This document shows, one piece after another, positions 1 to 59,829 of a stretch of DNA of 64,000 nucleotides. The translations under genes and the position numbers were made by a program. The notes under the pieces were generated by a model. It made no database searches. It saw nothing but the letters and a program-made list of their open reading frames with translations, and was not told the origin of the DNA. Source of the DNA: Herbidospora sakaeratensis (GTDB lineage Bacteria > Actinomycetota > Actinomycetes > Streptosporangiales > Streptosporangiaceae); NCBI RefSeq assembly GCF_001570525.1, contig NZ_BBXC01000028.1:34914-98913 (forward strand). The letters run 5' to 3'. Numbering within the stretch: position 1 is the stretch's first letter; each line of letters opens with the position of its first letter.

Positions 1-17845
<17,845 letters not shown>

Positions 17846-17872
17846 GACGACTCCCGGAAGCGATTGAGCGGG

Positions 17873-20800
17873 TCAGTTGGTCTGCGGCGCCGACCGCGGC
17901 AGCCCGAGTTCCTGGTCGAGGAAGCTGAAGACCTCGTCCGGCGTGGCCGATCGGAACTCGATGTCGGCGGGTTGGTCAGCGCGGTGGGCGTCGAGCCAGT
18001 TCGACAACATCCCGCGCAGCAGCTTCGTGACGTCGTCGCGGGTCCCGGCGTCCGGCGTGAGACCGGACAGGGTGGCCGCGAGCCGTTCGATCTCGGTGAC
18101 GACCGACGGTTCGCCGTCCTCCGCGCCGGGCGCGAGCGCGGCCCCGACGTGACCGGCCAGCGCCTCGGGGGTCGGATAGTCGAAGACGAGGGTGGCCGGG
18201 AGCCGGATGCCGGTGGCCCGGTTCAGCCGGTTGCGCAGTTCGACGGCGGTCAGCGAGTCGAACCCGAGGTCCTTGAAGGCGCGGTCGGCGTCCACGTCGT
18301 CGACGGAGGCGTGCCCGAGCACGGCGGCGGCCTCGCCGCGGACCAGTTCGACCAGCACCCGGTCGCGTTCGGCCCGCGACAACCCGGCCAGCCGCCGGGC
18401 GAGCCCGTCGTCGGCCGGCTCCGCGTCGCCGCCGGACGACGCCCGCCGCACCTCGGGCAGGTCCCCGATCAGCGCGCTCGGCCGGTGGAGGCCGAACACC
18501 GGCGCGAACCCGGCCCAGTCGAGGTCGGCGACGGTCAGGGTGGCGCTCTCGCCGGTGGGGCCCGCGGTGTCGTCCAGGATCGCGGCCAGCGCCTCGACGG
18601 CCCGGCCGGGGTCCATCTCGCGCAACCCCAGCCGCCGGAGCCGCCCGCCGTCGCGGCCCATGCCGCCGCCGCCCCACAAACCCCAGGCGACGGACGTGGC
18701 GGCCAGGCCCCGGGCGCGGCGGTGCTCGGCGAGGCCGTCGAGGAAGGCGTTGGCGGCGGCGTAACCGGCCTGCCGGCCGCTGCCCCAGACGGCGGCGCCG
18801 GAGGAGAACGTCACGAAGGCGGTCAGGTCCGCCGTGAGCTCGTGCAGGTGCGCCGCCCCGGCCGCCTTGGCGGCGGCCACCTCGGCCAGCGCCGCGACGG
18901 TGAGCTCGTCGAGCGGGACGACCTGGCCTGTTCCGGCGGCGTGGAAGACCGCTGCCAGCTCCGGTCCCGTGCGGTCGAGCCAGGCCAGCAGGGCGGCGGC
19001 CCGGTCCCGCACGGCGATGTCGCAGGCGATCACCGTGACGGCGGTGCCCGCTTCGGCGAGCTTCGCGGCCAGCGCGGCCGACTCGCCGGTCGTGGGGCCG
19101 GACCGGCTGGTCAGCACGACGCGGGGGGCGCCGCGCCCGGCCAGCCAGCCGGCCACGCGCGCGCCGATGGCGCCGGTGCCGCCGGTGACCAGGGTGGTGC
19201 CGGTGGGGTTCCATCGTCCGGGCAGGCCGGTGCGGGGGGCGCGGACCAGCCGTCGGGCGTGCACGCGGCCGTCGCGGATGGCGACCTGGTCCTCGGTCTT
19301 CTGGGCCAGGACCGCGGCGAGGAGGGGGGCCGTGGTGTCGTCCACGACCGAAGGAAGATCGACCAGGCCGCCCCAGCGGCCCGGGTGTTCGAGCCCGGCG
19401 GCCCGGCCGAGACCCCACACCGCCGCCTGAGCGGGCGCGACGTCACCCGGACCGGCCCCCTGCCGGGTGACGGCCCAGACGGGCGCCTCGATGTCCCGGT
19501 CGCCGAGGGCCTGGAGCAGCGCGAGGGTGGCGGCCAGCCCGGCGGTGACCCCTGGTGCACTCGGGGACTCGTCGAGGGCGAGGAGGGAGAGCACGCCCGC
19601 CGCCGGTTCGAGCCGGTCCGCGAGTGCTCGCCGGTCGGCCGCGGAGGGTTCGACCTCGACGTGGACGACGTCGCTGAAGACCTTCGCGATCGTGGCGGCG
19701 AGGTCGCGCTGGGCGGGGGCCGCGATGAGCAACCATGTGCCGGTCGGCGCCGAGGGCTCGGGGTCGGGCAGGACCGGCCAGGCGATCCGGTAACGCCAGC
19801 CTTCGGTGCCGCCGCGCTCCCGCTGCCGCCAGGACGCCAGCGCGGGCACGACCTCGCGGAACGGCCGGTCGGCGTCGACGGCGAGGGTGTCGGCCAGGGT
19901 GGCGAGGTCGCCGTGGTCGACGGCGTCCCAGAACCGGGACTCGACGGGGCCGGCGGGCTTCGCCGTCTCGATCCAGTAGCGGCGGTGCTGGAAGGCGTAG
20001 GTGGGGAGGTCGACGCGGGGGCGGGGGCGCAGGACGGTGGTCCAGTCGACGGGGAGGCCGTGGACGTGCGCCTCGGCGAGGGAGGCGAGCAGGCGGGCGG
20101 GGCCGCCGTCGTCGCGGCGCAGCGTGCCCGTCACGACGGCGTCTTCGAGGAGGTCCGCGACGGGGGCGGTCAGGACGGGGTGCGCTGAGGTCTCGACGAA
20201 GACCGCGTGACCCGTTCCGCCGAGTGTCTCCACCGCCTTGGAGAACTCGACGGGGGCGCGGAGGCTCGCGTACCAGTAGGCGGCGTCCATCTCGGGGCCT
20301 TCGACGTACTCGCCGGTCATCGACGAGACCATCGGGATTCGGCCCGGTTGGGGCGTCACGCCCTCCAGCAGGTGGAGGATCTCCTCTCTCAACCGCTCGA
20401 CCTGGGGGCCGTGAGAGGCGTAGTCGACGGGCAACATGCGGGCGCGGACACCATCGCGCTCACAGTCGGCCAGCAGGGCGGCCAGCGCCTCAGGCTCACC
20501 GGAGACCACGGTCGCGGCCGGGCCGTTGACCGCCGCGATCGACACCCGCTCGGCCCACGCTTCCAACCGGTTTCGCACCGCGGCGACCGGCTCGGCGATG
20601 GAGAGCATGCCGCCCTTGCCCGACAACGCGGTCAGCGCCTTGCTGCGCAACGCCACGACCTTGGCGGCGTCCTCCAGTGACAGGATCCCCGCCACCACCG
20701 CCGCCGCGATCTCCCCCTGCGAGTGGCCGACAACGGCGTCGGGCTCCACGCCGGCCGCCTGCCACACCGCCGCCAAAGAGACCATGACCGCCCACAACGC

Positions 20801-23800
20801 GGGCTGCACCACGTCCACCCGGTTCAGGTCGAGGTCGTCGTCGAGCGACCAGTCGACATAGGGGGCGAGAGCACGGCCGCACTCGGCCATGCGCGCCGCG
20901 AACACCGGGCTGCTCGCGGCGAGTTCCCGGCCCATCCCGGCCCACTGCGAACCCTGACCGGGGAAGACGAACACGACCCGGCCGCAACCACCGGTCGGCA
21001 CGACACCCGTGACCACTCCCGGACCCGGCTGACCTGCGGCCACCGCTGACAACCCGGCGAGCAGCGCGTCACGGCCGGGCCCCAGGATCACCGCGCGATG
21101 CTCGAACGCCGACCGTGTGGTGGCCAGCGACCAGGCCATCCCAGCCGGGTCGAGTTCGGGGCGGGCACACGCGCCAAGACGGTCGGCCTGCGCGGCCAGC
21201 CCGGCCGCGCTCCGTGCCGACACCGGCCACACCGGCGCCGTCCCGGTCAGCACCGGCGGTTCGGCGGGCGTCGGCTGGGCGACGGGGGCGACCGGTGGGG
21301 CCTCTTCGAGGATGACGTGGGCGTTGGTGCCGCTCATGCCGAAGGCCGACACCCCGGCCCGGCGGGGGCGGCCGTCGACCGGCCACGGTCGCGGGTCGGC
21401 CAGGAGCTCGACGTCGCCGGCCGACCAGTCGATGTTCCCGGCCGGTTCTCCGGCGTACAGGCTGCGGGGCAGTTCCTCGTGCTGGAGGGCCAGCACCATC
21501 TTCATCACCCCGGCCGCGCCGGCCGCGCTCTGGGTGTGCCCCAGGTTGGACTTCACCGACCCGAGCAAGAGCGGCCGGTCCCGGTCCTGTCCGTAGGTGG
21601 CGAGCAGCGCCTGCGCCTCGATCGGGTCGCCCAGCACGGTGCCCGTGCCGTGCGCCTCGACGACGTCGACCTCGTGCGCCGCCAGGCCCGCGTTGGCCAG
21701 CGCCGCCCGGATCACCCGCTGCTGCGACGGGCCGTTCGGCGCGGTCAGGCCGTTCGACGCGCCGTCCTGGTTGACGGCGCTGCCGCGGATCACCGCGAGC
21801 ACCCGGTGGCCGTTGCGGTGCGCGTCCGACAACCGCTCCAGCAGGAGCATGCCGGCGCCCTCGGCCATGCCCATGCCGTCGGCCGCCGCAGAGAACGCCT
21901 TGCACCGGCCGTCGCGGGCCAGCCCGCGCTGCCGCGAGAACCCGACGAGCGCCCCGGGCTGCGCCATGATCGTGACGCCGCCGGCCAGCGCGAGCGAGCA
22001 CTCCCCCGCCCGCAGCGCCTGCGCCGCGAGATGCAGCGCCACCAGCGACGACGAACAGGCCGTGTCGATCGTGACGGCGGGCCCCTCCAGGCCCAGGGTG
22101 TACGACACCCTCCCGGACAACACGCTGGTCGAGCCGCCCGTCATCAGGTGACCCTCGGAGCCGGTGGCGTCGAAGAGGCCGTACCCCCAGGTCGTGCCGC
22201 CGGCGAAGACGCCGGTCTGCGAGCCGCGCAGCCGGGCGGGGTCGAGGCCGGCCCGCTCCAGCGCCTCCCAGCTGATCTCCAGCAGCAGCCGCTGCTGCGG
22301 GTCCATCGCCAGCGCCTCACGGGGGCTGATGCCGAAGAACCCCGCGTCGAACTCGGCCGCGTCATGGACGAACCCGCCCGAGCGGGCATAGAACGAACCG
22401 GCCTTGTCGGGGTCGGGGTCGTACAGCCCGTCGATGTCCCAGCCCCGATCCCGGGGCAACTCGGTGACCGCGTCACCACCGTTGGCGAGCAACGTCCACA
22501 ACGACTCGGGGTCGTCGACCCCGCCGGGGAACCGGCAGCCCATCCCCACGATCGCGATGGGTTCATCCGGATCGGCGAGCACGACCGGCACAACCGGGGC
22601 GGCCGCGGGCGCACCGAGCAGTTCTGCGCCCAGGTGACCGGCCAGGACCGCGGCCGTCGGGTAGTCGAACACCAGCGTGGCGGGCAGCCGCAGCCCGGTG
22701 GCGGCGCTCAGCCGGTTGCGCAGGTCGACGGCGGTGAGCGAGTCGAACCCGAGGTCGGTGAACGCCCGCCCCAGCTCGACCGCGTCCCCGGAGGCGTGCC
22801 CGAGAACGGCGGCGACGTGGCTGCGCACCAGATCGGTGAGCACCCGGTCACGCTCGGCCGGAGCCGCCCCGTCGAGCCTGCGGCGCAGCCCGTCGACCAC
22901 GCCGTCCCGGTCGGTGCCCGCAGCCGTGGACAACCGCGCCGGCCCGGCCAGCCCTCTCAGCAGCGCCGGGACACCCGCGCCCCGCCCGGCCTGGGCGCGC
23001 ATCCCGGCGACGTCGACCCGGATGGGCAGCAGCAGCGCCTCGTCCCGGGTGAGGGCGAGATCGAGCAGCGCGAGCCCCTCATCGGCGGACAACTCGGCCG
23101 TGCCGCCGCCGGTGACCCGGTCGAGCAGCCCCTTCTTCAGGTTCCGGCCGATCCCCTCACCGGCCACCCAGGCTCCCCAGGCGAGGGAGACGGCGGGCAA
23201 CCCGGCGGCGCGGCGGCGGGCGGCCAGCGCGTCGAGGAAGGCGTTGCCGGCGGCGTAGTTGCCCTGCCCGGCCGCGCCGAACGTGGCCGCAGCGGAGGAG
23301 AACAGGACGAACAGGTCCAGGTCATGGCCAAGGGTCAGCTCGTGCAGCGCCCAGGCCGCGTCGGCCTTGGGCCGCATCACGGCCTCGACCCGCTCGGAGG
23401 TCAGCGACCCGATCACACCGTCGTCGACGATCCCCGCGGTGTGGACGACGCCCGACAGGACCGTCCCGGCGGGCAGTCCGGCCAGCAGTCCCGACAAGGC
23501 GGCCCGATCCGCGACGTCACAGGCGGCGACCACGACGTCCACCCCGGCGGAGGCGAGGTCAGCGGCCAGGGCGGCGACACCGGCACCGGGCCCGGCTGCG
23601 ACATCGGCTGCGACATCGCCAGCGACACCGGCATCGGCATCGGCATCGGTCCCGGCGGCGGGCGCCGCGATGGTCTTAGCAGCGGTCTCGGCAGCCAGGG
23701 CGGTGCCACCGGAACCGGGCCCGGTAGCGGTCCTGGGCGTAGGTCCGGAGCGGCTGATCAGGACCAATCGGGCGGCCCGGCCGGTCGCGGCAAGGTGTCT

Positions 23801-26800
23801 GGCGGTCAGCCCCGCGAGCGTCCCGGTGCCGCCGGTGATCAGGACGGTGCCGGGGACGCGGAGCGGCGAGGGCTGGTCGCCCGTGCCGACCGCGTCAGCC
23901 GCGTCGGTCGTGCCGGTCGCGTCATTCGCATCGGCTGCGACGGCCGGTGGGCGCGTCAGCCTGCGGGCGTGGGCGACGCCGTCGCGAAGCGCGAGTTCCG
24001 GTTCGTCGGCGGAAGGCACGCCGGCCAGCAGTGCGATGTGCTCGTCGTCGGCGGGCAGGTCGGCGAGGATGAGGCGGCCCGGGTGCTCCGACTGGGCCGA
24101 GCGGAGCAGGCCCACGGCGGCTGCGGCGGCCAGGTCGGTGACGCCCTCGCCGGGGTGCGCCTCGACCGCTCCCCGGGTGACGACGACCAGTGGCGCCGGT
24201 GAGTCGAGTGCCGTCCATTCCCGTGCCAGGTTCAGCGCCGCGGCCGTGACCTGGCGGGCGGCGGCGCCCTCGTCGTGTGCCGCGGCCGTTCCGAGAGTGG
24301 TCACGACCACGTCCGGGACGGCGCCCGAGGTGGTCAGCGCCGCGAAGTCGGGGTAGGTGTCGGCCTCGATGCCGGTCGTGGCCAGGTGGCGGGCCAGATC
24401 GAGTGGGTCGGGTCCGACGACCGCCCAGTGGCCGCCGGATGCGGGCTTCGGCAGGGGAACGGGCGTCCAGCCGACGCCGAACAGGGCGTCGCGGAGCGCG
24501 GCCGCCGCCTGGGGGGCGACCGGGCGCAGGACCAGCGATTCCACCGACACGACCGGCGTGCCCGCCGGGTCGGTCGCGACGAGCGAGACCGCCCCGGTCG
24601 GCGTCACCCGCAGGCGGGCGCGCAACACCGACGCGCCGACGGCGTGAAGGGACAGGCCGGACCAGGTGAAGGGCATGCGCGGGCCCTCGGTGTCCGGGCC
24701 GGCGAGCCAGCTGGCGCTCAGGGCGGCGTCGAGGAGGGCCGGATGCAGACCGTAGTCGCCGGCCTCGCCCGCCGCCTCGGGCAGGACGACCTCCGCGAAG
24801 ACCTCGCCGTCGCGCCGCCAGACGGCGCGCAACCCCTGGAAGGCGGGGCCCAGCCCGGCGGCCGTCGCGAGTTCCCGGTGCGCGCCGTCGACCGGAACGG
24901 TCTCGGCTCCGGTGGGGGGCCAGGTCTCGTCGAAGGGCGCCGGTGGTTGGGCGGGACCGATCCGGCCGGTGGCGTGCCGGGTCCATGGGAGGCCGGCGTC
25001 GACCGGCCGGGCGAAGATCTCGACGTCCCGTCGGCCGTCGCCGTGGGGGCCGCCGACGGTGACCTGCACCTGGACGGCGTCCGGCAGCGCCAGAGGGGCG
25101 GCCATGGTCAGTTCGTCGATCCGGGTGCAGCCGACGCGGGCTCCGGCGGCGAGCACGAGCTCGGCGAAGCCGGTGCCGGGGAAGAAGACGGTGCCGGCCA
25201 GCGCGTGGTCGGCGAGCCACGGCTGGTCCGCCGGTGACAGGCGTCCGGTGAACAGGAGGGCGTCGCCGTCGGCGAGCTCGACCACGGCGCCGAGCAGCGG
25301 GTGCCCGACCGGGCCCAGACCCGCCGAGGCGACGTCGGCGGCCGCCGACCGGGGCGGGGGCCAGTAGTGGTCGCGCTGGAAGGCGTAGGTCGGCAGGTCG
25401 ACGCGGCGTCCGGCGGGCAGCACCGCCGCCCAGTCGACGCCGACGCCGTGCACGTGCGCTTCGGCCAGCGAGGCGAGCAGGCGGCGGGGGCCGCCGTCGT
25501 CCCTGCGGAGGGTGCCGGTGACGACCGCGTCCTCCAGGGTGGCGGCGACGGCGGAGGTCAGCACCGGGTGGGGGGACACCTCTACGAACACGCCGTGGTC
25601 GGCGCCGAGCGTCTCGACCGCCCGGGAGAACTCGACGGGGGCGCGCAGGCTGGCGTACCAGTAGGCGGCGTCCATCTCCGGGCCGTGGAGGAACTCGCCG
25701 GTCATCGCCGAGACGATCGGGATGCGGCCCGGCCGCGCAGCGACGCCCTTCAGCAGGTCGTGAATCTCTTCGCGCAGTTCTTCGACCTGCGGGCCGTGCG
25801 AGGCGTAGTCGACGGGCAACATGCGGGCGCGGACACCGTCACGCTCGCAGTCGGCCAGCAGTTCGGCCAGCGCCTCGGGGTCACCAGAGAGCACGGTCGC
25901 CGAGGGGCCGTTGACCGCCGCGATCGACACCCGATCGGCCCATGCCTCGATCCGGCTTCGCACGGCGGCGACCGGCTCGGCGATCGACGACATCCCGCCC
26001 TTACCCGACAGCGCGACCAGCGCCTTGCTGCGCAGCGCCACGACCTTGGCGGCGTCCTCCAGCGACAGGATCCCGGCCACCACGGCCGCCGCGATCTCCC
26101 CCTGCGAGTGGCCGACCACCGCGTCGGGCTCCACGCCGGCCGCCTGCCACACCGCCGCCAGGGACACCATGACCGCCCACAACGCGGGCTGCACCACGTC
26201 CACCCGGTTCAGGTCGAGGTCGTCGTCGAACGACCAGTCCACGTAAGGAGCGAGAGCACGGCCGCACTCGGCCATGCGCGCCGCGAACACCGGGCTGCTC
26301 TGGGACAGTTCCCGGGTCATCCCGGCCCACTGCGACCCCTGGCCGGGAAAGACGAACACCACGCGTCCGGCGTCGCCGGCGGACGGGACCGTGCCGCGGA
26401 TCACCCCGTCGGCCGGTTCCCCCGAGGCGACGCACGCCAGCCGCGCCGTCAGTTCGTCTCGTTCGCCACCGACGACGACCGCGCGGTCGTCCAGGGCCGA
26501 CCGGGTGGTGGCCAAGGACCGGCCCACGTCCAGCGGGTCGAGCCCGCCCGCCACGACGGCCTCGCGCAGGCGTTCCGCCTGGGCCGCGAGCCCGGCCGCG
26601 CCGCGTGCCGAGAGCGCCCAGGCCGTCACGCCGCCCGTCAGGACCGTCGGCCCCACGGTCTGCGGTTCGGGTGAAGGCGGCTCTTCCAGGATCACGTGAG
26701 CGTTGGTGCCGCTGACCCCGAACGCCGACACCGCCCCACGCCTGGGTCGCCCGTCCGGCTTCCAGGGCACCGCCTCGGTCGCCAGCCGTACCTCCCCCGC

Positions 26801-28018
26801 CGACCAGTCGACGTGCGGCGACGGCTCAGCGGCGTGCAGCGTCGGCGGCAGCAGGTCGTGCCCGAGGGCCAGCACCATCTTCAGCACCCCGGCCGCCCCC
26901 GCCGCCGCCTGCGTGTGCCCGAGGTTCGACTTCACCGATCCCAGCCACAGCGGGCGGTCGCGGCCCTGGCCGTAGGTGGCGAGCAGCGCCTGGGCCTCGA
27001 TCGGGTCGCCCAGCACCGTGCCCGTGCCGTGCGCCTCGACCGCGTCCACGTCGGCCGCGAACAACCGGGCGTCGGCGAGGGCGGCGCGGATGACGCGCTG
27101 CTGGGAGGGGCCGTTGGGGGCGGTGAGGCCGTTGGAGGCGCCGTCCTGGTTGACCGCGCTGCCCCGCACCACCGCGAGCACCGGGTGGCCGTTGCGCCGC
27201 GCGTCGGAGAGGCGTTCCAGCACCAGGACGACCGCGCCCTCGGCCCAGCCCGTCCCGTCGGCGTCGGCGGAGAACGCCTTGCAGCGGCCGTCCTCGGCCA
27301 GCCCCTCCTGGCGGGAGACCTCGGAGAACGCCGACGGCACGGCCATCACGGTCACGCCGCCGGCCAGGGCGAGGGTGCACTCGCCCGACCGCAGCGCCTG
27401 GGCGGCGAGGTGCAGTGCCACGAGCGACGACGAGCAGGCCGTGTCGATCGTCACGGCCGGGCCTTCGAGGCCCAGCGTGTAGGCGACCCGGCCCGAGATC
27501 ACGCTGGGGGCCAGGCCGGTCAGCTGGTAGACGCCGGCGCCGGGGGCCGCGTCGGCGGGGTAGCCGGAGAAGGTGCCGCCGGTGAACACGCCGGTGGACG
27601 TCCCGTGCAGCGACCTCGGGGCGATGCCGGCGCGCTCGAGGGCTTCCCAGGAGGTCTCCAGCATCAGCCGCTGCTGCGGGTCCATCGCCAGGGCCTCGCG
27701 TGGGCTGATGCCGAAGAACGCGGCGTCGAACTTCGCCGCGTCGTACACGAAACCGCCCCGGCACCAGGTCGAGTCGTGGTCGAGTTCGGTCCGCCAGCCC
27801 CGGTCGCCCGGGAAGCCGGAGATCGCGTCGACGCCCTCAGAGAGCAGCGTCCAGAAGGCTTCGGGGCTGTCTGCGCCGCCGGGGAGGCGGCAGCCCGTGC
27901 CGACGATCGCGACGGGCTCGGGCTCGCCGGTCTCGGCCTTGCGCAGGCGTTCGCGCGTCTCGTAGAGCTCGGCCGAGACCCTCTTCAGGTACGCCAGGAG
28001 CTTCTCATTCTCGACCAT
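17873..28018 (-). CDS. Modular type I polyketide synthase PKS-3 (2 modules, first with DH)
   Basis: A bimodular PKS of 3,381 residues. The chosen start is ATG 28018 (MVENEKLLAYLKRV) because AAGGGAA lies six bases upstream and it aligns with the docking coils of the other three proteins; an in-frame ATG at 28039 would add seven residues and lacks that support. Order: docking coil; KS (Cys near 195); AT (YASH); DH (His near 938 in HALAG, Asp near 1097 in LLDAALS); KR (Tyr near 1588); ACP (Ser near 1760); then KS, AT (YASH), KR, ACP and a C-terminal helical docking tail ending near PDEVFSFLDQELGL. It is the only protein in the window with a dehydratase, so it should set the only carbon-carbon double bond predicted here. 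The first module has low-complexity Ala/Asp inserts around its KR. The tail suggests hand-off to PKS-4. Confidence 0.98.
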   Translation of the reverse strand: MVENEKLLAYLKRVSAELYETRERLRKAETGEPEPVAIVGTGCRLPGGADSPEAFWTLLSEGVDAISGFPGDRGWRTELDHDSTWCRGGFVYDAAKFDAAFFGISPREALAMDPQQRLMLETSWEALERAGIAPRSLHGTSTGVFTGGTFSGYPADAAPGAGVYQLTGLAPSVISGRVAYTLGLEGPAVTIDTACSSSLVALHLAAQALRSGECTLALAGGVTVMAVPSAFSEVSRQEGLAEDGRCKAFSADADGTGWAEGAVVLVLERLSDARRNGHPVLAVVRGSAVNQDGASNGLTAPNGPSQQRVIRAALADARLFAADVDAVEAHGTGTVLGDPIEAQALLATYGQGRDRPLWLGSVKSNLGHTQAAAGAAGVLKMVLALGHDLLPPTLHAAEPSPHVDWSAGEVRLATEAVPWKPDGRPRRGAVSAFGVSGTNAHVILEEPPSPEPQTVGPTVLTGGVTAWALSARGAAGLAAQAERLREAVVAGGLDPLDVGRSLATTRSALDDRAVVVGGERDELTARLACVASGEPADGVIRGTVPSAGDAGRVVFVFPGQGSQWAGMTRELSQSSPVFAARMAECGRALAPYVDWSFDDDLDLNRVDVVQPALWAVMVSLAAVWQAAGVEPDAVVGHSQGEIAAAVVAGILSLEDAAKVVALRSKALVALSGKGGMSSIAEPVAAVRSRIEAWADRVSIAAVNGPSATVLSGDPEALAELLADCERDGVRARMLPVDYASHGPQVEELREEIHDLLKGVAARPGRIPIVSAMTGEFLHGPEMDAAYWYASLRAPVEFSRAVETLGADHGVFVEVSPHPVLTSAVAATLEDAVVTGTLRRDDGGPRRLLASLAEAHVHGVGVDWAAVLPAGRRVDLPTYAFQRDHYWPPPRSAAADVASAGLGPVGHPLLGAVVELADGDALLFTGRLSPADQPWLADHALAGTVFFPGTGFAELVLAAGARVGCTRIDELTMAAPLALPDAVQVQVTVGGPHGDGRRDVEIFARPVDAGLPWTRHATGRIGPAQPPAPFDETWPPTGAETVPVDGAHRELATAAGLGPAFQGLRAVWRRDGEVFAEVVLPEAAGEAGDYGLHPALLDAALSASWLAGPDTEGPRMPFTWSGLSLHAVGASVLRARLRVTPTGAVSLVATDPAGTPVVSVESLVLRPVAPQAAAALRDALFGVGWTPVPLPKPASGGHWAVVGPDPLDLARHLATTGIEADTYPDFAALTTSGAVPDVVVTTLGTAAAHDEGAAARQVTAAALNLAREWTALDSPAPLVVVTRGAVEAHPGEGVTDLAAAAAVGLLRSAQSEHPGRLILADLPADDEHIALLAGVPSADEPELALRDGVAHARRLTRPPAVAADANDATGTTDAADAVGTGDQPSPLRVPGTVLITGGTGTLAGLTARHLAATGRAARLVLISRSGPTPRTATGPGSGGTALAAETAAKTIAAPAAGTDADADAGVAGDVAADVAAGPGAGVAALAADLASAGVDVVVAACDVADRAALSGLLAGLPAGTVLSGVVHTAGIVDDGVIGSLTSERVEAVMRPKADAAWALHELTLGHDLDLFVLFSSAAATFGAAGQGNYAAGNAFLDALAARRRAAGLPAVSLAWGAWVAGEGIGRNLKKGLLDRVTGGGTAELSADEGLALLDLALTRDEALLLPIRVDVAGMRAQAGRGAGVPALLRGLAGPARLSTAAGTDRDGVVDGLRRRLDGAAPAERDRVLTDLVRSHVAAVLGHASGDAVELGRAFTDLGFDSLTAVDLRNRLSAATGLRLPATLVFDYPTAAVLAGHLGAELLGAPAAAPVVPVVLADPDEPIAIVGMGCRFPGGVDDPESLWTLLANGGDAVTELPRDRGWDIDGLYDPDPDKAGSFYARSGGFVHDAAEFDAGFFGISPREALAMDPQQRLLLEISWEALERAGLDPARLRGSQTGVFAGGTTWGYGLFDATGSEGHLMTGGSTSVLSGRVSYTLGLEGPAVTIDTACSSSLVALHLAAQALRAGECSLALAGGVTIMAQPGALVGFSRQRGLARDGRCKAFSAAADGMGMAEGAGMLLLERLSDAHRNGHRVLAVIRGSAVNQDGASNGLTAPNGPSQQRVIRAALANAGLAAHEVDVVEAHGTGTVLGDPIEAQALLATYGQDRDRPLLLGSVKSNLGHTQSAAGAAGVMKMVLALQHEELPRSLYAGEPAGNIDWSAGDVELLADPRPWPVDGRPRRAGVSAFGMSGTNAHVILEEAPPVAPVAQPTPAEPPVLTGTAPVWPVSARSAAGLAAQADRLGACARPELDPAGMAWSLATTRSAFEHRAVILGPGRDALLAGLSAVAAGQPGPGVVTGVVPTGGCGRVVFVFPGQGSQWAGMGRELAASSPVFAARMAECGRALAPYVDWSLDDDLDLNRVDVVQPALWAVMVSLAAVWQAAGVEPDAVVGHSQGEIAAAVVAGILSLEDAAKVVALRSKALTALSGKGGMLSIAEPVAAVRNRLEAWAERVSIAAVNGPAATVVSGEPEALAALLADCERDGVRARMLPVDYASHGPQVERLREEILHLLEGVTPQPGRIPMVSSMTGEYVEGPEMDAAYWYASLRAPVEFSKAVETLGGTGHAVFVETSAHPVLTAPVADLLEDAVVTGTLRRDDGGPARLLASLAEAHVHGLPVDWTTVLRPRPRVDLPTYAFQHRRYWIETAKPAGPVESRFWDAVDHGDLATLADTLAVDADRPFREVVPALASWRQRERGGTEGWRYRIAWPVLPDPEPSAPTGTWLLIAAPAQRDLAATIAKVFSDVVHVEVEPSAADRRALADRLEPAAGVLSLLALDESPSAPGVTAGLAATLALLQALGDRDIEAPVWAVTRQGAGPGDVAPAQAAVWGLGRAAGLEHPGRWGGLVDLPSVVDDTTAPLLAAVLAQKTEDQVAIRDGRVHARRLVRAPRTGLPGRWNPTGTTLVTGGTGAIGARVAGWLAGRGAPRVVLTSRSGPTTGESAALAAKLAEAGTAVTVIACDIAVRDRAAALLAWLDRTGPELAAVFHAAGTGQVVPLDELTVAALAEVAAAKAAGAAHLHELTADLTAFVTFSSGAAVWGSGRQAGYAAANAFLDGLAEHRRARGLAATSVAWGLWGGGGMGRDGGRLRRLGLREMDPGRAVEALAAILDDTAGPTGESATLTVADLDWAGFAPVFGLHRPSALIGDLPEVRRASSGGDAEPADDGLARRLAGLSRAERDRVLVELVRGEAAAVLGHASVDDVDADRAFKDLGFDSLTAVELRNRLNRATGIRLPATLVFDYPTPEALAGHVGAALAPGAEDGEPSVVTEIERLAATLSGLTPDAGTRDDVTKLLRGMLSNWLDAHRADQPADIEFRSATPDEVFSFLDQELGLPRSAPQTN
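18150..22565 (-). other. PKS-3 module 2: KS-AT(methylmalonyl)-KR(A-type)-ACP plus docking tail
   Basis: Intact KS (DTACSSS, EAHGTGT, KSNLGH). AT has YASH and no hinge insert (LEAWAERVSIA). The KR has TGGTGAIG and WGSGRQAGY: Trp present, Gln at the His146 position, no LDD, so A1-like. ACP GFDSLTAV. The C-terminal docking region follows to the stop. Confidence 0.9.
22610..27919 (-). other. PKS-3 module 1: KS-AT(methylmalonyl)-DH-KR(B-type)-ACP
   Basis: AT with GHSQGE and YASH. The DH spans about 25310-24480, with HALAGTVFFPG matching HxxxGxxxxP and Asp in HPALLDAALS. However the usual YGPxF reads LGPAF, and the usual Gln/His after the Asp is Ser. The KR reads VDD at the LDD position and lacks the A-type Trp (FGAAGQGNY), so it is B-type, as usual for KRs paired with a DH. 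A trans alkene with an alpha-methyl group is inferred if the DH works. Confidence 0.88.
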
Positions 28019-28024
28019 CGGAGG

Positions 28025-28031
28025 TTCCCTT
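28025..28031 (-). promoter_or_regulatory. Ribosome binding site that fixes the PKS-3 start
   Basis: AAGGGAA on the minus strand, six bases before ATG 28018. It supports this start over the in-frame ATG at 28039, which lies upstream of the site. Confidence 0.65.
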
Positions 28032-28055
28032 CGGGTCACGCGCCGGGCGGTCCAT

Positions 28056-46277
<18,222 letters not shown>

Positions 46278-46278
46278 G

Positions 46279-59829
<13,551 letters not shown>

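Noticed and set aside
28019..28039. PKS-3 start at ATG 28039
   Set aside because: It would place the ribosome site AAGGGAA inside the coding region and add residues not found in the parallel docking coils; ATG 28018 is better.
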